This document shows positions 38,465 to 47,218 of a stretch of 64,000 bases of DNA, piece after piece. The notes beneath the pieces are model-generated. The model had not been told where the DNA came from. It ran no database searches and saw only the letters and a program-made list of their open reading frames with translations. Source of the stretch: Erythrobacter sp. (GTDB lineage Bacteria > Pseudomonadota > Alphaproteobacteria > Sphingomonadales > Sphingomonadaceae); the NCBI GenBank assembly GCA_025698865.1, contig JAILWQ010000004.1, positions 186,001-250,000 of the forward strand. Reading direction: 5' to 3'. Position 1 is the stretch's first letter. Each line of letters begins with the position of its first letter. Made by a program: the position numbers and the translations under genes.

Positions 38465-38877
38465 TTTGGGCACTGCTTCTCGGTTTCGCGCTGTTCGCGA
38501 TCTCTCTCTACTTCCACATGTTGATGCTGCGCGGGGCGAAAGCCGTTTCTCCGCCAGGCAAGGACCCACGCCATTTCCGGCTGCTTGCAGGCTCCAGCCT
38601 CGTTCTTCTCAGCCATCTGGTCATCGCCGGCATATTCGCGGGCGGAATGTATCTCGCTTCCGTCTGGGGCCTTGGCGGGCTCGAGAAGGACGTCATCAAC
38701 AGCTGGATGGATTATTACTACTTCGCGCTGATCACGATCTCGACGGTCGGTCTCGGCGATATTCTGCCCGCCGGGCACATGCGCGCCATTTCCGGCATCG
38801 CCGCCCTTACCGGGTTCCTGATGATCAGTTGCACCGCCCAATATGTCTATCAAACCATGAGCGAAAAGGAGAATTGA
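38461..38877 (+). CDS. two-helix ion channel protein (K+ channel-like pore)
   Basis: 138 aa. Three to four hydrophobic segments. The last two flank a pore loop YYYFALITISTVGLGDILPAGH, which contains the K+-channel filter core T-V-G-L-G-D. No cytoplasmic RCK or cyclic-nucleotide domain is present. Coupled by ATGA to the glutaredoxin-MauE gene and followed 1 bp later by the DUF305 gene. A pore protein inside a metal-resistance operon is unusual; it might balance charge during metal efflux (speculative). Confidence 0.78.
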   Translation: MIWALLLGFALFAISLYFHMLMLRGAKAVSPPGKDPRHFRLLAGSSLVLLSHLVIAGIFAGGMYLASVWGLGGLEKDVINSWMDYYYFALITISTVGLGDILPAGHMRAISGIAALTGFLMISCTAQYVYQTMSEKEN

Positions 38878-38878
38878 T

Positions 38879-39412
38879 ATGGCTGAAGCTAGGCACGATG
38901 CACACGAAAAAGGTGGAGGGGGCGGCAACTACTGGCGGTTCATGGCAATGGTATCGACCTCGACCGTGATCATGTTCTTCCTGATGTATGCCAACAGCTT
39001 CGACATGGACGACGTTTTCTGGAGCGAGACGCGCTTCTGGATGATGTTCGTCATGGGCGCGATGATGATGGTGGTCATGCTTCTCTTCATGTGGGGCATG
39101 TACAAGGACCGGACCAAGAACTTCATCATCTTGGGTGTCGGAGCCGTCGTCTTCGCGCTCGCGCTATGGCTCGTACGCAGCCAGACCACGGTGGACGATA
39201 CCGAATACATGGCCGCGATGATCCCGCACCACTCGATCGCGATCATGACTAGCGAGAGGGCGAGCCTGAAGGATCCGCGGGTTCGCGAACTCGCGCAGGC
39301 CATCATCGTCGCGCAGCGGCGCGAGATCGCCGAGATGAAATATCTCATCCAGGACATCGAGGAAAACGGTCCGCGCACCGAAGAACGTCTGCCCGAGGAG
39401 ATGCAGCAATGA
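38879..39412 (+). CDS. DUF305 membrane protein
   Basis: 177 aa. Three N-terminal membrane helices unusually rich in Met and Phe (WMMFVMGAMMMVVMLLFMWGMYKD). A C-terminal ferritin-like DUF305 helical part carries EYMAAMIPHHSIAIMTSERASLKDPRVRELAQAIIVAQRREIAEMKYLI. The HH pair and Met residues are the usual metal-binding candidates. DUF305 proteins are frequent in copper clusters. ATGA overlap with the next lipoprotein gene. Confidence 0.88.
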   Translation: MAEARHDAHEKGGGGGNYWRFMAMVSTSTVIMFFLMYANSFDMDDVFWSETRFWMMFVMGAMMMVVMLLFMWGMYKDRTKNFIILGVGAVVFALALWLVRSQTTVDDTEYMAAMIPHHSIAIMTSERASLKDPRVRELAQAIIVAQRREIAEMKYLIQDIEENGPRTEERLPEEMQQ

Positions 39413-39897
39413 ACAAGATCGCAATCCTGACGCTTGCAGCCCTCCCTCTGGCGGCCTGCAACACCAATACCGCGGTCGGCAATGATCGCGAAGCACAGCT
39501 CGATCCCCCGGCAACTGCGGCGCCGATAGAGAGTGCTGCGAGCGCTCTTGCCAATCTCAGCCCGGGCCTCATGCTGCCCGAGACCATGAGCGACGCGGAC
39601 CTCGCCACGCTGGGAGCCGAGAACACGTGTCAGTTTCGCCTGACTGAGGTCGCGTTTCCGTCGTTCGTCTACGACAACAGCGGTGGCGGCGCGATCAAGA
39701 TCAACGGCAAGCTGATCCCTGTCACAGCAAGCGCCTCGGGTGAGTATGCGAATGGTGAGCTTCGTATCCGCACGCGCCTTCTCGATGACGAAGGAGACGC
39801 GGGCCTGCAGATGCAGGAACTCATCGTCGCCGGACCTCGGATGAAGGACGAGTTCGGGTTCTGGGGGTACACGACCTGCGGCAACAGCGAGGCGTGA
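39409..39897 (+). CDS. hypothetical lipoprotein
   Basis: 162 aa. Lipobox PLAAC (Cys17). The mature part is mainly beta (FRLTEVAFPSFVYDNSGGGAIKINGKLIPVTASASGEYANGELRIRTRLLDDEGD) with two cysteines (ENTCQFR, YTTCGNS) that could form a disulfide. No named domain recognised. Last gene of the permease-led operon, so its role is probably periplasmic and metal related. Confidence 0.7.
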   Translation: MNKIAILTLAALPLAACNTNTAVGNDREAQLDPPATAAPIESAASALANLSPGLMLPETMSDADLATLGAENTCQFRLTEVAFPSFVYDNSGGGAIKINGKLIPVTASASGEYANGELRIRTRLLDDEGDAGLQMQELIVAGPRMKDEFGFWGYTTCGNSEA

Positions 39898-39990
39898 ACA
39901 CGAGCGAGCGGGCGCCAGCGTGCGTCGGTGCCCGCTCTATGATCATGTTCGGCCCGGCACGCGCGGCCGAATTTATAATGAGGTGCTACA

Positions 39991-40710
39991 GTGGAAGCTG
40001 AGCCTGTGAGCGATGCAGCCCCCCTTGCGGTCTTCGGTGCCGGAGGAAAGACCGGCACGGAAATACTGCGCCATGCGGTTCACAAGGGCATCGAAGTTCG
40101 AGCGTTCGAGCACACCTTGCCCGAACCATCGGACCGGGTCGACAACGTCGAGTACCTCCAGTGCGATGTACTCAATGACGACTTCAGCAGCGAGCTCGAA
40201 GGTTGCCGTGCTGTTATTTCCGCACTCGGTATAGGATTTAGCCCATCCACGGCGATCGATCCGCCTCCGCTTTACACGGAGGGAACCCGCAGGCTGGTGG
40301 AAGCGATGTCGGCGACCGGCATTTCCCGGATCGTCGTGATATCGGCGGCGTTCGTAGAGCCGCAGCCCAGCGTTCCTGCATGGTTCGAGCTCACAGCAAG
40401 ACCAGCCTTGCACAATATTCTCGAACAGATGCGCGCCATGGAAGATCTTCTGGAGCGCGCGAAAGGCCTGAAATGGACGGCTGCGCGACCGGGCTGGCTC
40501 CTCGACGAACCCTATACGGGTGAAGCCGTCATTACCGACGAGCGCCTTGCCCAAGATTGCTTTCGCTGCAGGCACGCCGACCTCGCGGCAGCGATGCTCG
40601 AATTCGTCTGCGAGAACACCTGGGTCAACGCTAAACCCGCTATCGCCCGGCCAGAAGAAGACCGCTTCGAGAACGTCTCGGCGCTCAAGGCCGAACTCGG
40701 GATCGACTAG
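39991..40710 (+). CDS. NAD(P)-binding (NmrA/SDR-like) oxidoreductase
   Basis: 239 aa from a GTG start with GAGGTG upstream. Rossmann motif LAVFGAGGKTGTEILRHAVHKGIEVRAF, then VEYLQCDVLNDD, CRAVISALG and ISRIVVISAAFV. It lacks a clear Tyr-x3-Lys pair, as in atypical NAD(P)H-binding SDRs. Substrate unknown. It stands between the ECF regulon and the MBL-rhodanese gene; no motif-type promoter was seen in front. Confidence 0.78.
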   Translation: MEAEPVSDAAPLAVFGAGGKTGTEILRHAVHKGIEVRAFEHTLPEPSDRVDNVEYLQCDVLNDDFSSELEGCRAVISALGIGFSPSTAIDPPPLYTEGTRRLVEAMSATGISRIVVISAAFVEPQPSVPAWFELTARPALHNILEQMRAMEDLLERAKGLKWTAARPGWLLDEPYTGEAVITDERLAQDCFRCRHADLAAAMLEFVCENTWVNAKPAIARPEEDRFENVSALKAELGID

Positions 40711-40753
40711 ATCGATGCGGACTTGCGGAAACATTCCAACAACGAGGTAAGAT

Positions 40754-42106
40754 ATGCTGCTTGAGAAGATAAAGACCCCCGGCCTTTCGCACCTTTCCTA
40801 TCTGATCGGTTCGCAGGGCAAGGCAGCGGTCATCGATCCGCGCCGCGACTGCGAGATATATCTCGAGCGAGCCCGCGCCGAAGGGCTGGAGATCACGCAT
40901 ATCTTCGAAACGCACAGGAATGAGGATCTCATCACGGGATCGCCGGTACTGGCCAAAATGACCGGCGCCCGGGTTCTGCACGGTCCAAACCCTGCGGATG
41001 AGGTTGTGTTCGCCGACACCGCGCGAGAGGGCGATGTTTTCGAGATCGGTAAGATCAGGGTCGAAGTGCTCGAAACCCCCGGTCACACCGACGATCATCT
41101 CGCCTTCGTCTTTCACGACGACGATTATCCCGAAGGACCGGTCGGCGTGTTCACCGGCGATGCGCTCTTCGTGGGCGACGTCGGCCGAACCGATTTCTAT
41201 CCCGAGCGCGCGCGGGAGGTCGCGGGCCTCCTGTACGATTCATTGCAAAAGATTTGCGCTCTGGGTGACCAGACAATCATATACCCGGCGCACGGTGCCG
41301 GATCGGTTTGCGGGTCCGGAATGGCAGACCGGGAATTCTCGACAATCGGCCATGAGCGGCGCAACAACCCGCGGCTGCGCATTGCTGACCGCGACGAGTT
41401 CATCAAGGCGAAGGTAGAAGAGCATCATTACCAGCCACCTTATTTTCGGCTAATGGAGCGGCTCAATCTCGAAGGCGCCAATGCCGCGCCGCGAGTCATG
41501 CGGCCAAGGCTTCTGGGGCTGGAAGACCTCGGCGAGAGCGGCGCCGATCATCTGGTCGATGTACGCGAGCCGCTCGCCTATGCCGCCGGTCATATGCAGG
41601 GTGCCGTGTGCCTTCCAGTGGGAATGATACCCGCCTTTGCCGGGTGGTTCATCAGCGAAGGCGACACGATAGCCCTAATCGCTTCCGAAGAAGACGAGCT
41701 CGCTCAAGCTATGGCGCATTTGGTGCGCATTGGTCTCGATAATATTGTCGGCGGCTATGTCGGCGTGATCCCAGCCGCCGCACAGGGCAAAGCGATGCAA
41801 AGTATTGCCATGATCGACACCGAGGAAGTCGCACGCAGGCTCGCTGAGGACAGCGAAGATTGGACCTTGCTCGACGTGCGCGCCCTTGACGAACGGCAGC
41901 AAGGCAGCATCGATGAATCCGAACATGTCTATGTCGGCGAGCTCAACACCCGCTGGAAAGAGCTCGATCGCGACCGTCATTACACTTTGATGTGCGCCAG
42001 CGGCATGAGGGCGAGCGTAGCAGCGGGCTGGCTCGCAAGCCAAGGCTTCAAACACCTCGACGTCTATCTGGGCTCCATGGGCGCATGGACAAACGCGCAG
42101 GGCTAA
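40754..42106 (+). CDS. MBL-fold hydrolase with two rhodanese domains
   Basis: 450 aa. Metallo-beta-lactamase fold at ~1-250 with FETHRNEDLITGS in place of the usual HxHxDH, the variant seen in this fused family, plus ETPGHTDDHLAF, FTGDALFVGDVGRTDF and YPAHGAGS. Two rhodanese domains follow. The first (LVDVREPLAYAAGHMQGAVCLPV) has no active-site Cys loop. The second has TLMCASGMRAS with the catalytic Cys. Family members act in persulfide/sulfur handling. A decayed ETHE1-type gene lies directly downstream. Confidence 0.88.
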   Translation: MLLEKIKTPGLSHLSYLIGSQGKAAVIDPRRDCEIYLERARAEGLEITHIFETHRNEDLITGSPVLAKMTGARVLHGPNPADEVVFADTAREGDVFEIGKIRVEVLETPGHTDDHLAFVFHDDDYPEGPVGVFTGDALFVGDVGRTDFYPERAREVAGLLYDSLQKICALGDQTIIYPAHGAGSVCGSGMADREFSTIGHERRNNPRLRIADRDEFIKAKVEEHHYQPPYFRLMERLNLEGANAAPRVMRPRLLGLEDLGESGADHLVDVREPLAYAAGHMQGAVCLPVGMIPAFAGWFISEGDTIALIASEEDELAQAMAHLVRIGLDNIVGGYVGVIPAAAQGKAMQSIAMIDTEEVARRLAEDSEDWTLLDVRALDERQQGSIDESEHVYVGELNTRWKELDRDRHYTLMCASGMRASVAAGWLASQGFKHLDVYLGSMGAWTNAQG

Positions 42107-42126
42107 AAAGCTGGAAAACCTCGAAA

Positions 42127-42436
42127 ATGGCCAACCCGCGATCCCTTCAGGGCCGTGCGCGAAAGCTGTTTGGCCTACCGGAAGACACGCTGGTCTATCC
42201 TGCGCTTGATTGTGCAGGGGGGCGCGTCTCGACGATCATACAGGCAGGCAAACGCAACCCCCGCTTGAATGGCGATGTCTCACTTTTTCGAATTTCAGCA
42301 GATCAGGGCCGTGCTGGACCTGCCCTACCTTGAAAAAATCGACGTGGCCGTGCCTACCAATCTGAAATGCGGAAATTGCTCTGAAGATGCTGTCGAGCGA
42401 CTGCACGAGCTCGGCGGGAAATCACCGCAGGGATAG
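42127..42436 (+). pseudogene. decayed C-terminal part of an ETHE1-like persulfide dioxygenase
   Basis: Frame 1 gives ARKLFGLPEDTLVYPALDCAGGRVSTIIQAGKRNPRLNG. Frame 2, from 42275, continues with LDLPYLEKIDVAVPTNLKCGNC. Joined, these follow the end of ETHE1-type enzymes (LFTLPxDxxxYPAHDYxGxTVSTxxEExxxNPRL...LxLPxPxxIDxAVPANxxCG). The metal His of PAHDY is Leu here, and a frameshift separates the pieces, so it is a relic. The following 42437-42794 (358 bp) shows no gene I can support. Confidence 0.7.
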
Positions 42437-42794
42437 GTTGGATTGCCTTGGCCACCGCGGAGCCATGTGCGGGCTATTGCGCGCTATCCGCATTCCCAAT
42501 CATTTGAACGAACCGGGGAGGCTATCATCAGAACCACATCGGGATGACAATCGAATTGGAGTCCTTCGGGATTGGGGAGCTTTTTTGAACCTGTCGCAAT
42601 TAAGACCGCTTTTTTTCGCTCGATTCCGAAAATGCTTACCCTCGAACATTGCCAAGGCGCATTTGTCTGTAGGACGTTGCGCGCAGAAGATCGTCTGAAC
42701 CCTCATTGTCCGGTCGCGCTTTATAGATCCCCGCAAAGTTTCGCTATCGCAGTAAAAGGAGCCAATCCGAGTGTCGTTCTCTCAGAACCTCGGA

Positions 42795-43214
42795 TTACAT
42801 AAATGCTTTCATGAGAGTTGGCTCGAAATAGCCCCAGGCGGCCGCGATGAAGCTCATCACGGTTGCAACCAGGAGCAAAATTATCTGACGGTTCTTGAGC
42901 CATTTAACTGCGGCCCGGGAGTGGCAATGACTCGTGTGCCGATGTTTGCGCAGAACAATGAGCCAACTAGCCGCCACCGCAATCATCGAAAATGCGGTCA
43001 TTGGCCAATGGAGCGAACCCAGAGGCGCCAAAACACTGCTCAGGCTCGCACTCAGCCCGGCGGCAACCAGCACCATCGGTAGAATGCAGCAAGAGCAAGC
43101 TGCCAAAACAGCAGCCGAACTGCTTATGACGCTCACAACGGTCGTCTTGCCGTCGTGCAAAGGTAGTGGTTCGACAGCATGAGTCGGTTCGGCCATCAAG
43201 CGACTAGCAACCAC
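42795..43214 (-). CDS. orphan MerT-like mercuric transporter
   Basis: 139 aa from a GTG start with AAGGG upstream (alternative ATG at 43196). Helix 1 carries the MerT pair in VLAACSCCILPMVLVAAGLSASL. A His/Cys loop follows (RKHRHTSHCHSRAAVKW), then a final helix. It resembles MerT more than MerP, but no merR, merP or reductase gene is next to it. Upstream sequence shows no MerR-type operator. Possibly a stray from a second mer module. Confidence 0.72.
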   Translation of the reverse strand: MVASRLMAEPTHAVEPLPLHDGKTTVVSVISSSAAVLAACSCCILPMVLVAAGLSASLSSVLAPLGSLHWPMTAFSMIAVAASWLIVLRKHRHTSHCHSRAAVKWLKNRQIILLLVATVMSFIAAAWGYFEPTLMKAFM

Positions 43215-43465
43215 GAACGGCCCTTACCCATATGAAGTCTTCAAATAGGTCTGCCATAGTACTCGTTCGAACAGAGGCTTCACACGCGAGGGTTCATTGT
43301 ATTTCGCCGATGTGGCATAGCCCTCCACCAATTGAAGGTCGAGGTCAATTGCGTCACACTGACAGCTCCTCAACCCCGTCACGCAGCTGAGGTGTCCAAG
43401 CTCGGCGGACGCCGCAGTCCTTTGACCAACATAGCCGCGCTCAACAGCTATTGTACCTGAAAGAC

Positions 43466-43556
43466 GGAACCCCGCGCCAGGGTTGGGTGAAGCGCGGGGT
43501 TCCTGAACGGCCCCGGGACACCTGCGATCCGCAGGGTTCAGGGGGAGGTGGGGCCG
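43466..43556 (+). repeat. ~90-bp hairpin repeat, copy B (right flank of copper cassette)
   Basis: Perfect 12-bp stem GGAACCCCGCGC ... GCGCGGGGTTCC (43466-43503). It is followed by TGAACGGCCCC...CACCTGCGAT-CCGCAGGG...GGGGGAGGTGGGGCCG. Same order and orientation as copy A at 27380. The rest of the gap 43215-43748 holds AT-richer sequence with no supported gene. Confidence 0.7.
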
Positions 43557-43748
43557 CCATTCGATTAACGAGGAGAAAACCGATCGGGACCGGATTTGGT
43601 TTTACCGTACACCTAATCGCTTACGCTTCTTGCCAATCTATATATCGAACAGATAGATCCACTCGCAGGTGTGGCGACGCGCTCAAATTCTAGCATGAGC
43701 ATGCTATATTCACGCCGACATGCAATTGCTGGCAACCTGTTCGCGCAA

Positions 43749-44411
43749 TTAGTCGATCGGTTCTTGGATCACACGCAAATACGGTTTCTTTTCGTCCCAG
43801 CCATCGGGATATTTGGCTTTCGCATCTTCGTCCGACAAGGAAGGCGGAATAATCACATCATCACCCTTCTGCCAATTGACCGGCGTCGCTACACCCTTGC
43901 GTTCGGTGAGTTGCACCGAATCAAGCAGCCGGAGCACTTCATCGAAATTCCGCCCGCTGCTCATCGGATAAAGCAGCACGGCGCGAATTTTCTTGTCTGG
44001 CCCGATGATATAGACAGCGCGGACGGTGGCGTTATCGGCTGCGGTTCGCCTCTCCGCATTACCCGCTTCGTCGGCCGGCAGCATATTATAAAGCTTGGCG
44101 ACCTGTAGGTCGCTGTCGCCGACCACGGGATAGTCGACCTTATTTCCACTCACCTCCTCGATATCGGGAAGCCAATCGCGATTATCCTGGCTGCTGTCGA
44201 CCGAAAGGCCAATAATCTTGGTGTTGCGTTTGGCAAATTCCTCGCCAAGCCCGGCCATATAACCAAGCTCGGTCGTGCAAACCGGTGTAAATGCCTTGGG
44301 ATGGGAAAAGAGGATTGCCCAGCTGTCACCCATCCAATCATGGAAGTGAATGTTTCCTTGTGTGGTCTGGGCTGTGAAATCGGGGGCTGTCGAGCCAATT
44401 GAAAGGGTCAT
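43749..44411 (-). CDS. 1-Cys peroxiredoxin (Prx6 type)
   Basis: 220 aa. Peroxidatic Cys in SHPKAFTPVCTTELGYMAGL (about residue 45). Prx6-type C-terminal extension with GDDVIIPPSLSDEDAKAKYPDGWDEKKPYLR. It reduces hydrogen peroxide and organic peroxides in the cytoplasm with one catalytic cysteine. It is leftward with its own upstream gap of ~135 bp. Peroxide defence fits a copper-stress neighbourhood. Confidence 0.93.
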   Translation of the reverse strand: MTLSIGSTAPDFTAQTTQGNIHFHDWMGDSWAILFSHPKAFTPVCTTELGYMAGLGEEFAKRNTKIIGLSVDSSQDNRDWLPDIEEVSGNKVDYPVVGDSDLQVAKLYNMLPADEAGNAERRTAADNATVRAVYIIGPDKKIRAVLLYPMSSGRNFDEVLRLLDSVQLTERKGVATPVNWQKGDDVIIPPSLSDEDAKAKYPDGWDEKKPYLRVIQEPID

Positions 44412-44547
44412 GTAAAATACTCCTACTTATTTTGTGGGTACTCAGGGCACATTTCTAGCGATGCTCTGAGAAGAATGCGGGTCCGACCTCGTCTTCATCC
44501 TGTTCCTAAAGGAAGAGCGCCAGATCCGCTTTGCTCGGGTCAACCGG

Positions 44548-47133
44548 TCATACGACAAACCGATCCCAGCCCGCATAATGCTCACCGCTTCGCTTACCGC
44601 GAGGCAGGCTCAGTCCGATCAAGAGCAGTCCGACCCCAACCGAGGCCACCGTTCCGGCAGCCGAAGCCCCTGCAAGCATGAAGGGCGCTGCGACCAGCCA
44701 GGCACCGAATGCAGCGTTGATGAAGCGCAGGGCGCGCGCGACTTCCGCGGTCGCGATGATTGCCACCGTAATCACCAAAGCACCCACCACGTGATCGCTG
44801 TTGGCCATCGCCCCCTCGCTGCCAAGCGTTATCCTTGTCAGCATCAGCCACGCTCCCAGAGCCGTGCTGGCCACCAGGGTCCACGGGAAGGTCACGCCGC
44901 GCACCGTGTTCGTCCAGATCGAACGCGCGTCGGTCATATAGTCGGTATCGTCGATTTCACCGTTTGACACTGCGCCGCCCTTGAAGAAGGTACGAACGAG
45001 TGACTTGCCTTCCTTTTTCGACCAGTAGAGATACTGTCCCATGGCGATGACTTCATCGAGCGAGAACGGGATCATGATGAGCATCGCAAGCGCAGCAATC
45101 AGAGCCGGCGTACTCCACGTCCCGATCATTATCGGCTGAATGATCACGAAATAGATACTGACCACACCGAGCGGAATGACCAGAATGCCGAAGAAGGTAA
45201 CCATCCACGGCATCGTGCGCCAGCGCGTGCGGGTTCCCATGACCGCCATTAGGATCTCGAGCACATAGCTGACCGCCCCTAGTCCGGCATCCGGGATCGG
45301 CCAGGCCTTGGATACATCCGACGTGATGATTTCCTCGGTGCCGTTCTTGGGATCGCCAAGCGATCCGGAGAAAAACGGCTCCCACGCCACATCGATATGG
45401 CCAAGCTGGTAGGAGGTAAGCATGCGCGATATCAGAAGGCCGATGATGCCCATCGCAACAATCGGGAATCGCTGGGCATCGGTCGAGGGACTGTAGGTCC
45501 ACCCGGGCGGGATGGACTTCTTGTCCATCATCCCTTCCATGCTCATGCCGGGCATCATTGGCACCAGCACCGAGAATGCGATCGCCAATGTACCGACAAG
45601 CATATTGGTCAGATATTGGGCCGCGCTCGGACTCCAGAAGAACAAGGGCGCGAAAAGCAGCCAGATGCCGACAAAGGCCGTCGCCCACTGCCCCAACCAG
45701 GCGGTGCGCTTCGAAAGCGACATCGCGCCGAAGATCATCAATGCGATCCCGCTCAGCATATCGCTCAGAGCAAGAGCGTTGGCCCGCCATTCGATCGACG
45801 GCAAACCCCGCTCGAGAGTGACCGCTACGACCGAAGCACGCGCAGTATCGGCGGATACGACGTCATAAACACCAGGACTTGCAGCAAGCCAGAGGCCGAG
45901 TCCGATGACAGCAAACTGCGTCCAGCGGGTACCGCGCTGGGGTCCGTCCATATGCTGCATATCGCCGTCCATATTGTTCATGTCGCCGTCCATCTGGTGC
46001 CCATCATGCGCTATATCGGTGTCTTGCGATTGAGGTCGCGCCGGTTCGGTCTTCGCTGCATCCGAACTCTTTGGATGCCAGGCCACGCGGGACGTGTTCA
46101 GCTTGTTCGTTTCGTACCAGTCCTGCGGGTCGGCTTGCAACGCGTCGATGATGGTCGGAAGCGTTTCGCGGAGCGAGTGCTCTGGCTCCCACCCCAGCAG
46201 TTTCCGGGCGCGGGAGATATCGAGAATGTAGTGAGCGTTTGCGTCATCGACCATCCACTGCTTGACGAATCCGTCATGACCGAGGACTTCTTCCTCGATC
46301 CACGTGCCCAGTTTCGCCACGCTTTTTGGAATGCGCACTGTCGTCCATTCCTTGCCGTGGATCTGGCAATGAACGATGTCCTGTATCTCGGCATAGCCCA
46401 GCGTTTCGGGCTCGCCGACAAGTATCGGCATCTCGCCCTCGAGGTCAGTGCGATGAGCGATAGTCTGCTCGACCGCCTTGGTCAGATCGTCAAGATGCAG
46501 TGCCGATTGTGCAGCGCACAACATCCCCGGATACAGATGCGCCGACACGCGATGCTCATAGACACCGGCAATCTGTTCGGCGAGAAAGGCGGAGTGCCCC
46601 TCGTCGTCGTAAACCCCCGCAAACCGCAAGAATACAACCGGAATGTCGCCACGGTTCTCGCGCAGTACCTGTTCCGCATCGACCTTCGATTGAGGGTAAG
46701 GCCACGTCGGTCCAAGCGGACTGGATTCGTCGATACGTACGCCCGGCAGCGGTTTGGGCTCGTGTACAAGCATCGAGCTTGCATAGATGAACTGTTCGAC
46801 ATCGAAGTCCTGCAGTGCCGTAATCAGCCTGCGCGACCCTTCAACATTGACATTGGTGTACAGCGGGTTTGGCTCGCCCGTGATGTCAAAATAGGCAGCC
46901 AGGTGAATGCAAGCTGCAATCGTGTTTGAATGCGCGGCACGCACATTGGTCAAGGCGTCGACAACCGACGCTTCGTCCGCGAGGTCGATGGCGTATGAGG
47001 CTTCTAGTCCGGGAACGTCTTTCGCGACCGAGCGATCGAGGCCGATGATGCGGTACTGGTCGCTCAACCGATCAACCAAAGCGCGCCCAATGTATCCGCT
47101 TGCACCGGTTATCAGGACGACGCCTCTAGCCAT
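44548..47133 (-). CDS. SDR epimerase fused to SPW-repeat and VKOR-like membrane domains
   Basis: 861 aa. Residues ~1-330 are an extended SDR: ITGASGYIGRAL, and YPQSK as the Tyr-x3-Lys site. A Met/His/Asp linker follows (DGHQMDGDMNNMDGDMQHMDG). Two SPW-type membrane blocks flank a central VKOR-like membrane domain (RWRTMPWMVTFFGILVIPLGVVSIYFVIIQPIMIGTWSTPALIAALAMLIMIPFSLDE). In VKOR-type domains the WSTPA position would be a CxxC; here it has no cysteine, so thiol chemistry is unlikely. Downstream of the CBS gene with a hairpin between; probably under the leftward CueR-type promoter. Confidence 0.8.
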   Translation of the reverse strand: MARGVVLITGASGYIGRALVDRLSDQYRIIGLDRSVAKDVPGLEASYAIDLADEASVVDALTNVRAAHSNTIAACIHLAAYFDITGEPNPLYTNVNVEGSRRLITALQDFDVEQFIYASSMLVHEPKPLPGVRIDESSPLGPTWPYPQSKVDAEQVLRENRGDIPVVFLRFAGVYDDEGHSAFLAEQIAGVYEHRVSAHLYPGMLCAAQSALHLDDLTKAVEQTIAHRTDLEGEMPILVGEPETLGYAEIQDIVHCQIHGKEWTTVRIPKSVAKLGTWIEEEVLGHDGFVKQWMVDDANAHYILDISRARKLLGWEPEHSLRETLPTIIDALQADPQDWYETNKLNTSRVAWHPKSSDAAKTEPARPQSQDTDIAHDGHQMDGDMNNMDGDMQHMDGPQRGTRWTQFAVIGLGLWLAASPGVYDVVSADTARASVVAVTLERGLPSIEWRANALALSDMLSGIALMIFGAMSLSKRTAWLGQWATAFVGIWLLFAPLFFWSPSAAQYLTNMLVGTLAIAFSVLVPMMPGMSMEGMMDKKSIPPGWTYSPSTDAQRFPIVAMGIIGLLISRMLTSYQLGHIDVAWEPFFSGSLGDPKNGTEEIITSDVSKAWPIPDAGLGAVSYVLEILMAVMGTRTRWRTMPWMVTFFGILVIPLGVVSIYFVIIQPIMIGTWSTPALIAALAMLIMIPFSLDEVIAMGQYLYWSKKEGKSLVRTFFKGGAVSNGEIDDTDYMTDARSIWTNTVRGVTFPWTLVASTALGAWLMLTRITLGSEGAMANSDHVVGALVITVAIIATAEVARALRFINAAFGAWLVAAPFMLAGASAAGTVASVGVGLLLIGLSLPRGKRSGEHYAGWDRFVV

Positions 47134-47178
47134 AATCTACTCCATCGCGTTGATCTTGGGATTACTCTTCAAGACAGA

Positions 47179-47200
47179 ACCGTCCTCGCGGGAGGACGGT
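47179..47200 (-). terminator. hairpin between the CBS and SDR-SPW genes
   Basis: ACCGTCCTC-CCGC-GAGGACGGT (minus strand), a 9-bp stem 19 bp after the CBS stop codon, followed by TCTGTCTT. It could attenuate transcription into the SDR-SPW gene. Confidence 0.45.
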
Positions 47201-47218
47201 CCTGCAGCTGCCCTCGGA

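Noticed and set aside
42437-42794. Plus-strand ORF 42387..42698 in the gap after the decayed dioxygenase
   Set aside because: Composition and lack of a start signal suggest a random frame; no motif could be found.
43229-43480. Open minus-strand frame upstream of the MerT-like gene, ending ...LFERVLWQTYLKTSYG
   Set aside because: It has no convincing start or ribosome-binding site and runs into the hairpin repeat; could be a chance open frame.
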